From NCBI GenBank assembly GCA_019787685.1, contig JAHNUO010000017.1, positions 186,001 to 250,000 on the forward strand: DNA of 64,000 nucleotides. Direction: 5' to 3'. The position numbers and the translations under genes were made by a program. Origin of the DNA: Chiua virens. Lineage: Eukaryota; Basidiomycota; Agaricomycetes; Boletales; Boletaceae. How positions within the stretch are numbered: the stretch's first letter is position 1; each line of letters starts with the position of its first letter. Below the pieces are notes generated by a model. That model made no database searches, was not told where the DNA came from, and was given only the letters and a program-made list of their open reading frames with translations. Shown here piece after piece: positions 37,505 through 48,675 of this stretch.

Positions 37505-39395
37505 TGACGGAGGCTCGTTAACATTGATGGTGGCGGCAACTCGAAAGGGTGTTCCTGGACTGTTTGGATATATGTTGATGATTCGTGGATGAATACCGAG
37601 TTCGGAACTGTGCCCTTGCCTCACTCGTTGCAAGGATTCAGATACTATTCAGGAGTGACACTGGTCATCGTGCTTACCATGACTGGTTTCGAAGTGCAAC
37701 AACCTCTAATGGCAAAGTCGAATGAAGTCAGCTCCTCACTACCATCCACCGATTCGTTGAATGCGTACAACGTCAACGCCGGACATTTGACATTGAAATA
37801 TTCGATGAGGGACTTGTGTGAATGCGCGCATGACGACAGAGTCGGCTGTAATCTTGTGACTCGTTGGTGCAAAGTTAGTACATGTTAGACTGCACGTGTG
37901 TTGTGACACAAACCCAATGGCCGAATAGGCTGTTCGCTGTCGACCGTGACTCGTGTTGGCATCACGAATCGCAGATGGCCAACGAATGTGGGTGGCCCAG
38001 CTTGTGAACGAGGCCGGTGAAGGGATAACTTCGAGGTTATATAGGCTGCTGAATGACGTAGTAATGACGTCGTCGACCGTTATGTCGTCTCTTGCAGAGG
38101 TGTTCATGGACTATTTTTTGGAACACCGGACCTTCCGACCTCACGATTCGAGTCCAACAATGTTCAGGCAGTAAAGACATCCGCAATCTTTAGCTACAAT
38201 TCAACCCTTAGACGAGGATTCAGGGAGAACCAGGTTATCAGCTCACGGGCGGACAGATCCGGGCCGGGCCCTGAACTGGTTGCGGACGCGGACGGTGCCG
38301 GTGAGTCCCTGAGGCTGGACCTCAGGCTGCTACTTCAAGGTTCAAGGTTCACGCTGTGATAGACCACTCGAGTTGCCTCGTAGCCCTGCGACGCCGAAAA
38401 TAACCCCAGGTTTACCGATTGGCAGTCGGACTCGGACCGCCATTGCCGATAGGATGCCGGCAGTTCATATAACCGACGCGAGGCTGCGGGGTCGATGGCA
38501 TCGGCAGACAAGACAATTACTTATGTATGATATTTGTTGTGGAATTCAGGAAAACGGAGGCGTTGCCTGCGCAACGGCAGCCGATGAATTCGAGCCTGCA
38601 AGCGATACCATATACCCCTTTCAACAGTCCCGTGGTCCATTTGACTGACATATCCACGATCGAGTCGCAGGTGTCCACCGAGTGCCTTCGATGTTCAACG
38701 TTCAACACGGTCCAATGTGGCACTCTGTAGGTTCTGACACTTGTAGACACTACCCCGTCCCAATCCGAAACGCCGCAGGAGCACACCTAGGGCCTGTTGT
38801 CCTGAGCCATTCGATCCTGCGTTTGTCACAGATCCGTAATTCAGGGTACAAACGGATAACCGGCGTGTTTCATCCAGGGTGACCTTCCAAGAACGCCGTT
38901 GTGGTTGCATGATAGACCGTGGGACAGATTGGAAGTATCTCTTCGACTGAAAAGTCTGATGCCTCCGAGTAAACCTCGTTCGCAAACGTCAATTATCGCA
39001 TCAAAATCTCAGGAGGGTGAAGGAGGCATGTGGAACAACTCCGAAATCTCAAGGTTGGTGGGGGTGAGAAAAAAGATTAGCGCGCCGAGGATAACAAAGT
39101 CACACGATCACATTGTCTAGCATTGCCAGATAAGTTTCAGTTGGCAGAATGGCTCGGTCGATAGCTTCTAGTTGGCTGTGATACCAATCACCAATCTTGT
39201 CTGCACAACCCTCATTACGGTCAGCTCCCCGAATCAGCCGGGTAATAACTTGACTCCGCAAATTACTGACCAACTCCGCTTATAGACCCTTAGAATGCAT
39301 ATTTCTGTTTCGAATCCTCACGTACGAGGTTGATACGCATGCGGAGCTCTCGCCGGTACATGTGCAACGGCAACCTCCTTCCCATGTACGATTTC
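37505..39395. other. Intergenic between S28 genes
   Basis: About 1.9 kb with no gene I can support. Short frames on both strands (e.g. 37739-38107 minus) lack motifs. A small GGTTCAAGGTTCA repeat lies near 38338. Confidence 0.4.
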
Positions 39396-39404
39396 TATAT
39401 AAAA
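39396..39404 (+). promoter_or_regulatory. TATA box of S28 peptidase gene 2
   Basis: TATATAAAA lies about 47 bp before the ATG at 39451. Confidence 0.55.
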
Positions 39405-39450
39405 GCTTGGCTACCCAGGCGGGCTCCTCTCGTACACCTCGGGGGGAGAG

Positions 39451-41582
39451 ATGGCGCTCACTCTTTTGCTAGGGGCACTGCTCTCTGTCTCCTTTGCGGA
39501 TGCGGCCATTCAAGGTGCCATGATGCGCGGGAGACCAGGTGTCCCAAAAATTTCCGCCATCGAAGGGACTCTCACCAGCCCGAATGGCACAGTGCTGCCC
39601 CCGATCACGACCGTGTACTACTTTGATCAACTAATAGACCACGACAACCCCAGTCTTGGCACCTTCCAGCAACGATACTGGATGAACTGGCAGTACTACG
39701 AAGAAGGTATACCTTTCTCATTATTCTCCTATGGAAGCACTAGATTGACGAATAAATTCAGGCGGTCCCATCATATTGATGACACCAGGCGAGACCGATG
39801 CTGACGGTATGCTTCGCTTGGTTGGTTGATGTGTGATGATAGGCGAATGAATTTTTCTAGGCTATGAAGGTTACCTCACCAATGGAACCATCAATGGCTT
39901 GATCGCACAGCAAGAGCAAGGCGCTACAGTTCTGATCGAGCATCGATTCTTTGGCTACTCGAATCCCTACGACAACCTCACCTCGCAGAGTCTCGAACTG
40001 CTAACAATCCAGCAAGCCATCGATGACCTCGTTTACTTTACGGAGAATGTGGATCTCCCCATGCCTGGGGGTGATAACGTCAAGCCTGACACAACGCCGT
40101 GGATTTTAATCGGCGGAAGTTACTCTGGTGAGTAAAATGTCAATTCATTACCAAAGAGATGACAAAGCGATGCACCTTTAGGTGCTCTAACGAGTTGGAC
40201 AATGGTGAAGTAAGTTTAATCAAAGATTGATCCGAATAAGGGATATGAATTCGCTTGTCTCGCCCAGCAAACCTGGAGTTTTTCATGCAGCCTATGCATC
40301 ATCAGCGGTCGTGGAGGCGATAACGTGCGTATTGTTGTGCGATGTTTGTTTCCCGTTCTGACCTTCGCATCTGTCTAGCGATTATTATGGCTATTTCACG
40401 CCCATCCGTGAATACATGCCACAAAACTGTTCTTCTGATGTCCAGGCTGTCATTGCCTACCTGGATCAGATTTACTTTGAGAACGATACGGCTGCTATCC
40501 AGGACCTCAAGGATGCTTTTGGTCTCGGCAGTCTTTCTCACGATGATGACTTTGCTTCTGCCCGTAAGTCCTCGGCTTACCTTTTCCAGAACGAAACGAA
40601 CTCTGATGAAACATGATTCCAGTGCAGGACAATCTGTTTGATTGGCAGGACATGCAACCAGATACCGGTCCTGGCGCCATGTTCTATGAGTTTTGTGATG
40701 CACTCGAAGTCAAGGACGGTGTGAGTGCCCCCGCAACTGGCTGGGGCCTCGAGAACGCGATCTACGCTTGGGGATCGTTCTGGAACACTACGTATTATGA
40801 ATATGGTGGGGACCCATTGGCCGGGATCCAAAGTAACGACATCTAACGAACTATTTTTGTTTATGTCTAGTATGTGGTGACACCGAAGTGGAGTAAGTGT
40901 TTCCAGCTTCTCGACATTCGCGTTATTGCTGCGGAACGCTGATACGGCATGCGTTGTTGTTAGGGCTTGCCTCGGGACATACAACACCAGCCAGTCCTAC
41001 TGGACGAACGTCACCGTGAACAATGCCAACCGATCATGGTTCTGGATGGTCTGCAACCAGGTGGGATGGTACCAAGTAAGTCCCCCAGAGGGCCAACCCG
41101 CCATCGTGAGTCGGATCCTGCAGCCGATTTACGAAGAGGTACGTACTTTCCGTTCATATACGCCACGGCGGTGGCCGCAGGATATGGAGCTGATGCGCCA
41201 ATCAGAGACAATGCGTGAACATGTTCCCGGCAAAGTTCTCTTTTCCACCGACGCCGTCTGTCGGCGAGGTGGATAGCATGTACGACGGGTGGAACGTCAA
41301 CGTGGACAGGCTTTTCTTTGCCAACGGTCTCCGTACGTGTCTTTCCGACAAACGTCCGTTTGATTGGCAATCGTGATACTCATGCCGGCTCCAGGTGACC
41401 CCTGGCGCGAGGCAACCGTCTCTGCGGACGGCCTCAACAAACCCAACACAACCACGCAGCCCATCTATGAGGGCGATGGGTTCCACTGCTCAGATCTGCT
41501 CACTGAGAATGGCGTCGTCGATGCGACGGTCTACGAGGTTCAGCAGGCAGGTCTCGAGTACATGAAAATGTGGCTCGCCTGA
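39451..41582 (+). CDS. Secreted serine peptidase, family S28 (paralogue 2)
   Basis: A close tandem copy of the gene at 35.4-37.5 kb with the same intron layout. The signal peptide is MALTLLLGALLSVSFADA. Conserved blocks are YYFDQLIDHDNPSLGTFQQR, GPIILMTPGETDADG, GATVLIEHRFFGYSNPYDNL, the nucleophile motif WILIGGSYSGALTSW, the Asp motif NGLRDPWREATV and the His motif DGFHCSDL, ending YMKMWLA. The catalytic Ser-Asp-His set is therefore complete. Sequons NCSS, NVTV and NTTY are present. The first 18 residues differ from paralogue 1 at one position, pointing to a recent duplication or conversion. Confidence 0.9.
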
Positions 41583-41733
41583 GCGCCGATATATAGACAT
41601 AGATGTACATTACACGCAGACGGTGTCATCTACAACCACCCGAGTCGTGTTACACGACTCGAGTATAAATATTTGTATTTAACAGGTCGTTTGTGAGCCA
41701 CATTGCGTTTCGCTTCCTCTCTGGTTCATGCGG

Positions 41734-44700
41734 TCACTCCTGGAACCCGCCCATGCTGCGCACAGCCTCGACCAATCGCTGATACTCGCGCAAGAGCTCG
41801 CCCACTTCCGAAACACGAATATCCTGCTCGGTGCACTCCACGAACCGTCGATTCGGAGGCGGCAGCCTGCCAGACAACGTCGTCGCCATCCCCCGCCCTT
41901 CACTGCCCTGCACCCGCCTCGACATCCCCGCCATCCCATGCGTCAACCGGTCCGTCAAGTCCGACAACCGTTTTCGCCGCCTCGGCGGCGCCGACGTCGA
42001 TGCGGGTACAGACGCCGGGGTTGACACCGGCCCGGTCGTCCGGCGCCTGGTCCGCCCGCTGCTTAGCATGCTCTCGAAGCTCTTGATGCTCCTCGCATCG
42101 TGGACTTCCTCTTCCTCCTCATCTCCGCTCTCTTCTTCGCCTTCGCCTTCGCGCTCGTCCTCCCCGTCCTCCCCGTCCTCCCCCCCGTCCCCGTCCCCAC
42201 TCTCGTCCCTACTCCCCTCGCTAGACCCCGCCGCCTCGTCCCCGTCCCCATACCCACTCTGGTGCGACTTGAGCGACGCAGGGTGCGACGCCACCTCCAC
42301 CATCTCTCGTTGGCCATCTGGCACACTTCCTCGGCCACGCCCCGTGCCTGGTAACGCTACCGTCAGCCCCGCGATCGAGAACCCCGCGGAACCCGTCTCG
42401 CGGCGGAGCAAGCCCAGACTAGGGCGTACCCACGTCTGCGAGGCCTCACCCGTCTCAGCCGGTACCGGTACCGCCATACTCGTATCTGTTCTCGCACCCG
42501 AGGTCGACGGTGCCACAGGCAAGGCTGAGACGCCGCCGGGTGCGGGCGTCTGCCCCGGCAAGAACGCGCGCAGGACGCCAAACGACGTGTCGACGACGCC
42601 CAGGATGACCTTGTTGGCCGACCCAGCGATTGCATCGACCCCCTGCTCGACACGCCCGCGCAGACTCGCCGAAAACTCATCGCCAGGCAACGTCGCCACG
42701 ATTGGCGACTCGGGCACACCGGGTCTCGGGATGGGCGTCAGTTCGGCGGTACTGTTGAGCGCAGGCGCGGCACGCGTGAGCGAATGGGCGACGCGGACGC
42801 GACGAGGACGCACCTGAGTACCTTTTTCTCGCTCTCACCGAGCCCGAGGGCGCCGAGATCGACGTTTTCGAGAAATTCGGCGACGGCCATGAGGTTGATA
42901 AGGCAGTAGCTTTCCTCGCCGCCAAAAGACTGGTTGCGGAAACGCTGGGTGAACAAGAGGTGGGAAACGAGTCGGGATGGGTTGGCTTTGACAACGGAGA
43001 AGATAAGGATTGGGAGGAGGACGTCGCCGGAGACGGGTGAGGACGATGATTGAGGACTCGTTTCAGGAAGTGGTTGTTCGAGGGCGGACAGACGATCGGG
43101 GGAGGTGGATAGGCTTTCCGTGGGTATCGATGGACTATCTTTCTCTGCAACTGGCACTGTCGATGACAAGCTTGTGTTTCCAGTAGAATCAGTGAGACCC
43201 GAGGGTTTGGTTAGTTCCTTGCTGTCGTCTTCCTGGCTCTTCAAACGAACAGGCGGTATTTTCGAAAGGCCATCTACAATGTATCAGTAATCATCCGCAT
43301 ACAAACGCAGAGCGTACTGACCAACGACAAGTTTATGTGCAGAAACCAACACAGCGGCCTTTTCGCGAGGACAGCGCGCGATCAGATCCAGTTGTGACAG
43401 GGCTACAATATCAGGTTAGTCAAGGAACGGACGAAGTCAAACCTGACATTACATTGGCCACACGTTCGAACGACCACATCAACCTCTGCTTGGTTTGCGT
43501 TTCCGACATCAATGTCAAGGTGCTCCAGACCTAGATCCAATATGTTGAGGGCCGCAATTCGACTCGAAAGCGCTTCATTGTGGGATGCATCGTCCGAAGT
43601 CGATGGAAGGAATAACCTGTGCGCGTATCTGTGTTAGTAGAACGACAGGCCGAACGCGTCTACACCTGCCTGTCATAAAGAAGGGTGCACAAAGTCGACT
43701 CGATGGTTTCGAGAATATCGCGTATATGCGCTTCGTTTACCTCCTCCATCTCCCCATCTGGTTCTGAATCTTGCGATCTACTCGTATCCGCACCATCCTC
43801 TCGCGTTCCTTGTACGCGTTGATTTCCTCCCTCTCTCAACTCTGCCTCCACCGCCCTATAAAACGCCTGAAACTTGTCCGCCAATTCCTCGGGCTTATCA
43901 AGCGTGGCATTGACAGCATACACGATTCGATTCGGGTTTCCGCCAATATCCTGCAACTTTTTCTTGCCCGCAGGCACTTTGACGAACGGGAAATACGGGA
44001 GTGAGAACGTGTGGACGCGTTCGACGAGCCAGGGGGGCTGGTCGTTGAGAGCGATGGCGATCTCGCCTTTGAGTGCGTTGATGATCCCGGTGGCGATGTC
44101 TGCTCTGGAGAGGACGGTGTCGATGACAAGGGCAGAGATGTCGATGGTGACGTCGGCGTCGGTTGATGGGGGGACAGTCGCTGCGGCCGTTGGAGGGTGG
44201 GGTGGTGGGGTCGAGGGTCTCTGGCCAAAGAGGGACGCGAATGGCATCGCTAGTCGAGCAGGTGAAGATGCTGGGCCGCTGCGGGTGCCTGGGCGAGGGG
44301 GGAGAGAAGGTTTGGTCGCTCGCGAGGGGAATGGAAGTGCTGTACTGAATGCCGAAACTGTGAATGAGGGATAGGATGATTCTGGGGGGTAACCAGGCAG
44401 AGGCGGCAGTGCATCGAGCGAGGCGGCGTGTGAGGTCGACGGTTCCAGGATGGCTTGGAATGCTTTGGTAGAGCGGTGCAAGGTGGACCGGAAGGTCAGT
44501 GAATCACTGCCCGGAGGACATCAGCGGTGGGGCGAGCCCATGATGGGACGGGCACAAACTTGATGAACTGGCCGCGTAAACCAGAGAGAGTGACTACAGG
44601 GGTGTTCTCTCTGGACGCGAGATCGCACAGGATGAGATGGTCCTGGACGAATTCTGGTGTGATCAAGTCGTGGCCAGAACACTGTTCGGAGGGGAGCAGT

Positions 44701-45147
44701 AGTGTTGCCTGTCGAGGTCGATGAGTAGCGGTCAAAGAACACGACGAGACGTACCTTTGACTTTGTGAGTGCATTCCATATTTCGGACCATTCGTCAGAG
44801 GTGTCCCCCTCGTACGAGATCTTCTCGAGGATAGCCCTCCCGATGGAGTTGGTGTCGAGACCAATGCCCTGGGCAATGTCTCTGAAGTTGGTGAGCTGAG
44901 GTTTGGGAGGCACAGTACTCTGAGATGGCGCTGGCTGGGCCTGAACGGGTGGGCCCGTCGTTGCTTGTCGTTGTCGAGGTGTGTATGGGACATACTTGGC
45001 GTTGTCCAAGGTTGCGCCAGACGGTGGACCTGGGTTGAGAAGTGGATGGACTGCGAGTGTCTCGCGAGACGGTGTCCTGACGATGCTAGCGCCATGAGCT
45101 CGACCGACCGACGCTGATGGAAAGAGACTGTCGCGTTTGGTGGTCAT
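41734..45147 (-). CDS. VPS9-domain protein (Rab5-family exchange factor)
   Basis: VPS9 domains activate Rab5/Ypt51-class GTPases in endocytic traffic. Read on the minus strand: a Ser/Pro-rich N-terminus, FRDIAQGIGLDTNSIGRAIL and DEWSEIWNALTKSK, then a middle region with FRSTLHRSTKAFQAIL and PPWLVERVHTFSLPYFPFV. The VPS9 domain at 43.06-42.83 kb has SGDVLLPILIFSVVKANP, LVSHLLFTQRFRNQSFGGEE and SYCLINLMAVAEFLENVD. The Asp of GDVLLP and Tyr of EESYCL match the GEF-critical residues of Rabex-5-type domains. The C-terminus is long and disordered, with an acidic tract (EEESGDEEEEEVHD) and a final helix near VGELLREYQRLVEAV. Not all splice sites near 44.5 kb were resolved, so a frameshift there cannot be excluded. 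Its ATG is 30 bp from the divergent gene at 45178. Confidence 0.8.
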
Positions 45148-45177
45148 GTCGAGGTTGCATCAACACTCCGACGTCCC

Positions 45178-46236
45178 ATGGCAATGACATGTCCTCGCAG
45201 ACCAGACTCAGTTCACCAAGGTAAAAATGGCTTTCGGGAAGCTGGACATCCCCCTGCCAACCAGGACAACCCGGACGATATCACCATCAGAAACGTCCGT
45301 CTCGCACAGTACATTCTCGCCAACACTGGCACCTACATCCCATCGTACGTCTCTCATTTGCTACTCCTCGTCACCTCCCAACTCTACCCAGACCCGAGAC
45401 ATTGCGCAAACTCGGAGAGTCCAAGTCACCTCCACCCGAGACTGTCGACAGCGTCACCGAGAAAATAAAACAGCTCAAGAGACAACATCGAAAAGACCTC
45501 GAGAACCTGTTCAAGTTTCAACTCTCGGAATATCGCCAGGAACTCGTCGACCACCGCATCTCCCATGACGTCTCGGCATACATGGACATTGACGAATCGT
45601 ACCCTGACCAAGTCGAGTTTCGAAAGGCACTGCAGGTACCCTGCCACGTGTTTCCGGTCCTAGTTTCATTGACGCTCATTTGAACAGGATCTCGATAAAG
45701 AGGTACTGGAGATGGACCATTTCAAGCGCGACGCGGAAGATGCACTCTCTACCTTCCGACACGCCTACCTCAAGACGCTCATCAGCCTCGTCAAGAAACG
45801 CAGTGTCCTCGAATCACAGGACACAGCTGCACGTCGGAAACGCGATGCATGGTTTCCACAGAGCGAGCAGCAGTACCACAACATCACGGACCGCGAAGCT
45901 CAGCTTCGTGTGGCACGGTTCCTAACAAGCTCGTCGCAAGAACAGGAAAAGATGAGGGATGAGTTTGGCTGGGCATACCGAGCTGTGCACCCGCTGCTCA
46001 TCATTTACAAGAACAATGTACGTGCCAGCCACCCCTGATAGATCGGTGCTGATAGCCCGTGCTTGTAGATATCGTTCAAGAGCGAGGTCGACAATGCGAT
46101 GAGCGGGCTGAATGTGCCCGATCCTCGGCGCAGGTCATCTATCAAACAGCCTGGGGATGTCCCCCCGGCATCGCGTTTGAAAGTGTCCGAGCGACTAGTA
46201 AACCCTGGATTCACCCGTTTCTCACCTGTATCATGA
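45178..46236 (+). CDS. Coiled-coil protein of unknown function
   Basis: Four exons (45178-45344, 45392-45635, 45688-46017, 46069-46236) with consistent phases give 909 bp, 302 aa; the next ATG at 45184 could also be used. I do not recognise a named domain. The visible parts are NPDDITIRNVRLAQYILANT, a charged helical region (VTEKIKQLKRQHRKDLENLF), EFRKALQDLDKEVLEMDHFK and KMRDEFGWAYRAVHPLLIIY. The C-terminus is basic. Most of the protein looks helical and coiled-coil forming, with no signal peptide or membrane segment. It is divergent from the VPS9 gene with almost no space and precedes a Bud6-like domain gene. A cytoskeletal or polarity role would be only a guess from that neighbour. Confidence 0.6.
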
Positions 46237-46437
46237 TCCTGATAGCTGCATGTACTACCATACACTTGGCACTTGCAATAGTAATGATCTACGCTGTGTG
46301 CTGTGCGACAGTGCCACTTACCGCACGCACGATGAGGGGCTGTCCGATAGTTGCCGATGCTGTTTCAGATCAACCACGATGGCCAAATTGTGAACTCGTC
46401 CTCGGTGGTAAGTCTCCGACTAGTACAGCATCTAAGC

Positions 46438-46445
46438 TATATATT
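46438..46445 (+). promoter_or_regulatory. TATA box of Bud6-N-like gene
   Basis: TATATATT lies 53 bp before the ATG at 46491. It supports a separate transcription unit rather than fusion with the upstream coiled-coil gene. Confidence 0.45.
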
Positions 46446-46490
46446 TCTCCCTCATGGGCCTATCCCAGTCTCCATCATCACCACGCCGCG

Positions 46491-47064
46491 ATGGCCCCTG
46501 CTGGTCCAGGTTCTAACTCTCCAGTTCCAGTGAGTTCGTTATACAAACCACGCCCGCACAAGTACTAAAACCCGCCTAGGTTCTCTCAGACATATCCACC
46601 ATCATACACAACCTTATCCTAGACATGAAAGCCCTCGAAGCAGCCCTCCAGCGCTGGAGTTGCGCCCAAGCCTCAACCGAGGACGTCAGCAACTGCTACG
46701 TTCAATTCGGCGTCGAGTTCAACGCCGTCCTAAACGCCTTTGAAGGGTATGACATCCCAACAAAGTGCGTTCCTGCGTCCACCCATGTTGTCTCGCTAAC
46801 CGTGCTATGCATAGCGACCTGCAAGCTATCCCTTCCCAGCTCCGGTCCGCGTTGGAAGAGTGTCTCGGTGAAGCCCCCTCGTACGACGGGCTGGATCGGT
46901 ACTTGCCAGAGATACGACGGCTGTTGGCAGAAGTCCTCCGAGGTCTGCGGGCAAAGCAGCCCGCGTGGCGGAATGCCCTGGACCGGCCGCCCATCGTGGC
47001 CTCAAACCGATCGTATACGAATAGCCCGGCCGGCGCGCGTTCGTCGTCTGGCTTACTTCCGTGA
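46491..47064 (+). CDS. Bud6/Aip3 N-terminal-domain-only protein
   Basis: Three exons (46491-46529, 46580-46764, 46815-47064) give 157 aa. The protein reads ISTIIHNLILDMKALEAALQ, ASTEDVSNCYVQFGVEFNAV, NDLQAIPSQLRSALEECLGE and LDRYLPEIRRLLAEVLRGLR, followed by AKQPAW and a short Ser-rich end. I recognise the pattern of the Bud6/Aip3 N-terminal domain (yeast Bud6 is a formin-activating polarity factor). Full Bud6 proteins are several times longer, with an actin/formin-binding C-terminus that is absent here. The next gene on the minus strand ends 227 bp downstream, so no room remains. It is either a truncated duplicate or a standalone domain protein. The domain call is from memory. Confidence 0.6.
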
Positions 47065-47290
47065 TCACCGCCTTCGCGTTTGACACGCGATGGGTCGTGT
47101 CCAGTGGTGCGGAGTCACCCTCAACAGCACGAGTCGCGTTCCAAAACAAAAAAGGTGTTGATCGAGGCTTAGTCGTACGTCAATCATCGTAATTTACATA
47201 TATATTGGACTACCTCCCGTCTTTTTCTTGCTCGTACTTATCTGTACACAGCTACCTAGTTTCGTACGCCCGAAACACGACGTTGGGGCG

Positions 47291-47869
47291 TCAATCGTTT
47301 CTCGCCAGTTCTGCTATACACTCGGCCTCTACAAACGCACCCAAGGGCAGGGCTGCCACACCGATGAGCGTCCTCGCAGGCCGTCGCTCCGGGTTGTCAA
47401 AGTACTAAAACGCGAACAACAATGGGTACGCCGGCCGTCGATGAAGATAACATATGACCGTACCTCGAGATATATCTCGTTAAAAGCCTCAAAGTCGCGA
47501 GCAATGTTCGACAGGTAGACGTTCACTTTGAGTACGTGGTCGAGATCAGACCCAGCCCCTTCGAGGACGGCCTTCATGTTGTCCAGGGCGGCCCTCTACG
47601 TGATGATGGTGATCAGGTGGATCGCATCAACGATCAGGGTAAAGACTTGGGAACGCACGGTTTGCTGGTGGATGCCGCCGACAATGTTATGATCATTGTC
47701 ACATCCGACGCTTCCAGAGACATATACTGTGTTGTTCGAGATGACTGCCTGGGCTATGCGTACGAGCACAAGTCAGCAGCTATACGAACGCGGAAGATTG
47801 GGAAGACGAACAGAAGAAGGGGAGGGGCGGGACAGCGCCCGAAGCATTGTTCACGGTCACTTTCGGCAT
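47291..47869 (-). CDS. RidA/YjgF/UK114 family protein
   Basis: RidA proteins hydrolyse reactive enamine/imine intermediates from PLP enzymes; yeast has the mitochondrial Mmf1 and cytosolic Hmf1. Exons read from the minus strand: MPKVTVNNASGAVPPLPFF, joined to SQAVISNNTVYVSGSVGC, then GGIHQQT, then RAALDNMKAVLEGAGSDL, DHVLKVNVYLSNIARDF and EAFNEIYLE, and finally YFDNPERRPARTLIGVAALP plus LGAFVEAECIAELARND. The conserved Arg of PARTLIGV and Glu of VEAECIA, the substrate-binding residues of the family, are present. Length is about 130 aa, as expected. The first intron uses the GTTCGT donor also seen in the pirin genes. Confidence 0.85.
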
Positions 47870-48675
47870 GATGGTGGGTGGAAAGAAAGAGTAAGCGTTT
47901 CATTTGAAACGTTTCTGGATATCTTTCTAGTAAAGCTGTGTCAAGATCCATGACCGAGTCATAATCGAGTCTGGCTGAGTGATATCGGGCATAGTCTCGT
48001 AAACCGTCCGATATGGGATCCGAAAGTGTCCCGTTTCAATTGAGAGGTGGCACCGATCACCCTCTGATTCCTGCAAGTTGTCGATCAACCGGGGTCTGGA
48101 GCTCTTCCATTGCAACTTGCTAACCTAGGTTCCCAAGATTCGGTCGCTACTTTCCAACCCCTTGCTAATAGTACTTGACCGGGACTAATCAATCGGAGTT
48201 TCATACTTTACCAGCTTCCAGTACGTATCAAAACCTTGAAGCTCGGCCCTTTCACGTACAGAAAATCGTGCTGAGAAGGATATTGTTGATGGTCACCGTG
48301 GCCCATCACAGGAAAGGCCGGTTCGGAACAGGGTGTGTCACATCGGTCAACTGCAGGGGTCCAACTTGCCAGTTGTAATCCTGTCAGCGAGTTGTAAACC
48401 ACCGAATCACAAAATTATTGTTGAAAAGTCGCATTCTATGTCACGTCGAAGGACTGGACGAGATGGACGTTCGAAAGCTCGGAGGTTCAGCGTGATTTGG
48501 TACACTCAGGGTTGGCGCTTATTTCCGGGATCCATGCACACGTTCCCCGGGCGGGCCGGGCTTGGCTCAGCGGCGGAATAAGCGTTTACACCCGGCCCAC
48601 CTCGTTGCAACCTTGCTTGTTTTCCCAGCGCGAGTCCCAACCCTCTCTTCTCTCATACACTCATATCATAACACT
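47870..48675. other. Intergenic upstream of the NLR gene
   Basis: No gene recognised. It holds the promoters of the divergent RidA (minus) and NLR (plus) genes. The stretch 48540-48660 is C-rich, with no clear TATA box. Confidence 0.45.

Noticed and set aside
41831..42817. 328-aa plus-strand frame rich in Ser and Pro
   Set aside because: It is antisense to the acidic low-complexity tail of the VPS9 gene. Its composition is simply the complement of GAG/GAC codons.
45178..47064. One long gene joining the coiled-coil protein and the Bud6-like domain
   Set aside because: The first part has a natural stop at 46234-46236. The second has its own TATA box, ATG and a complete in-frame exon set.
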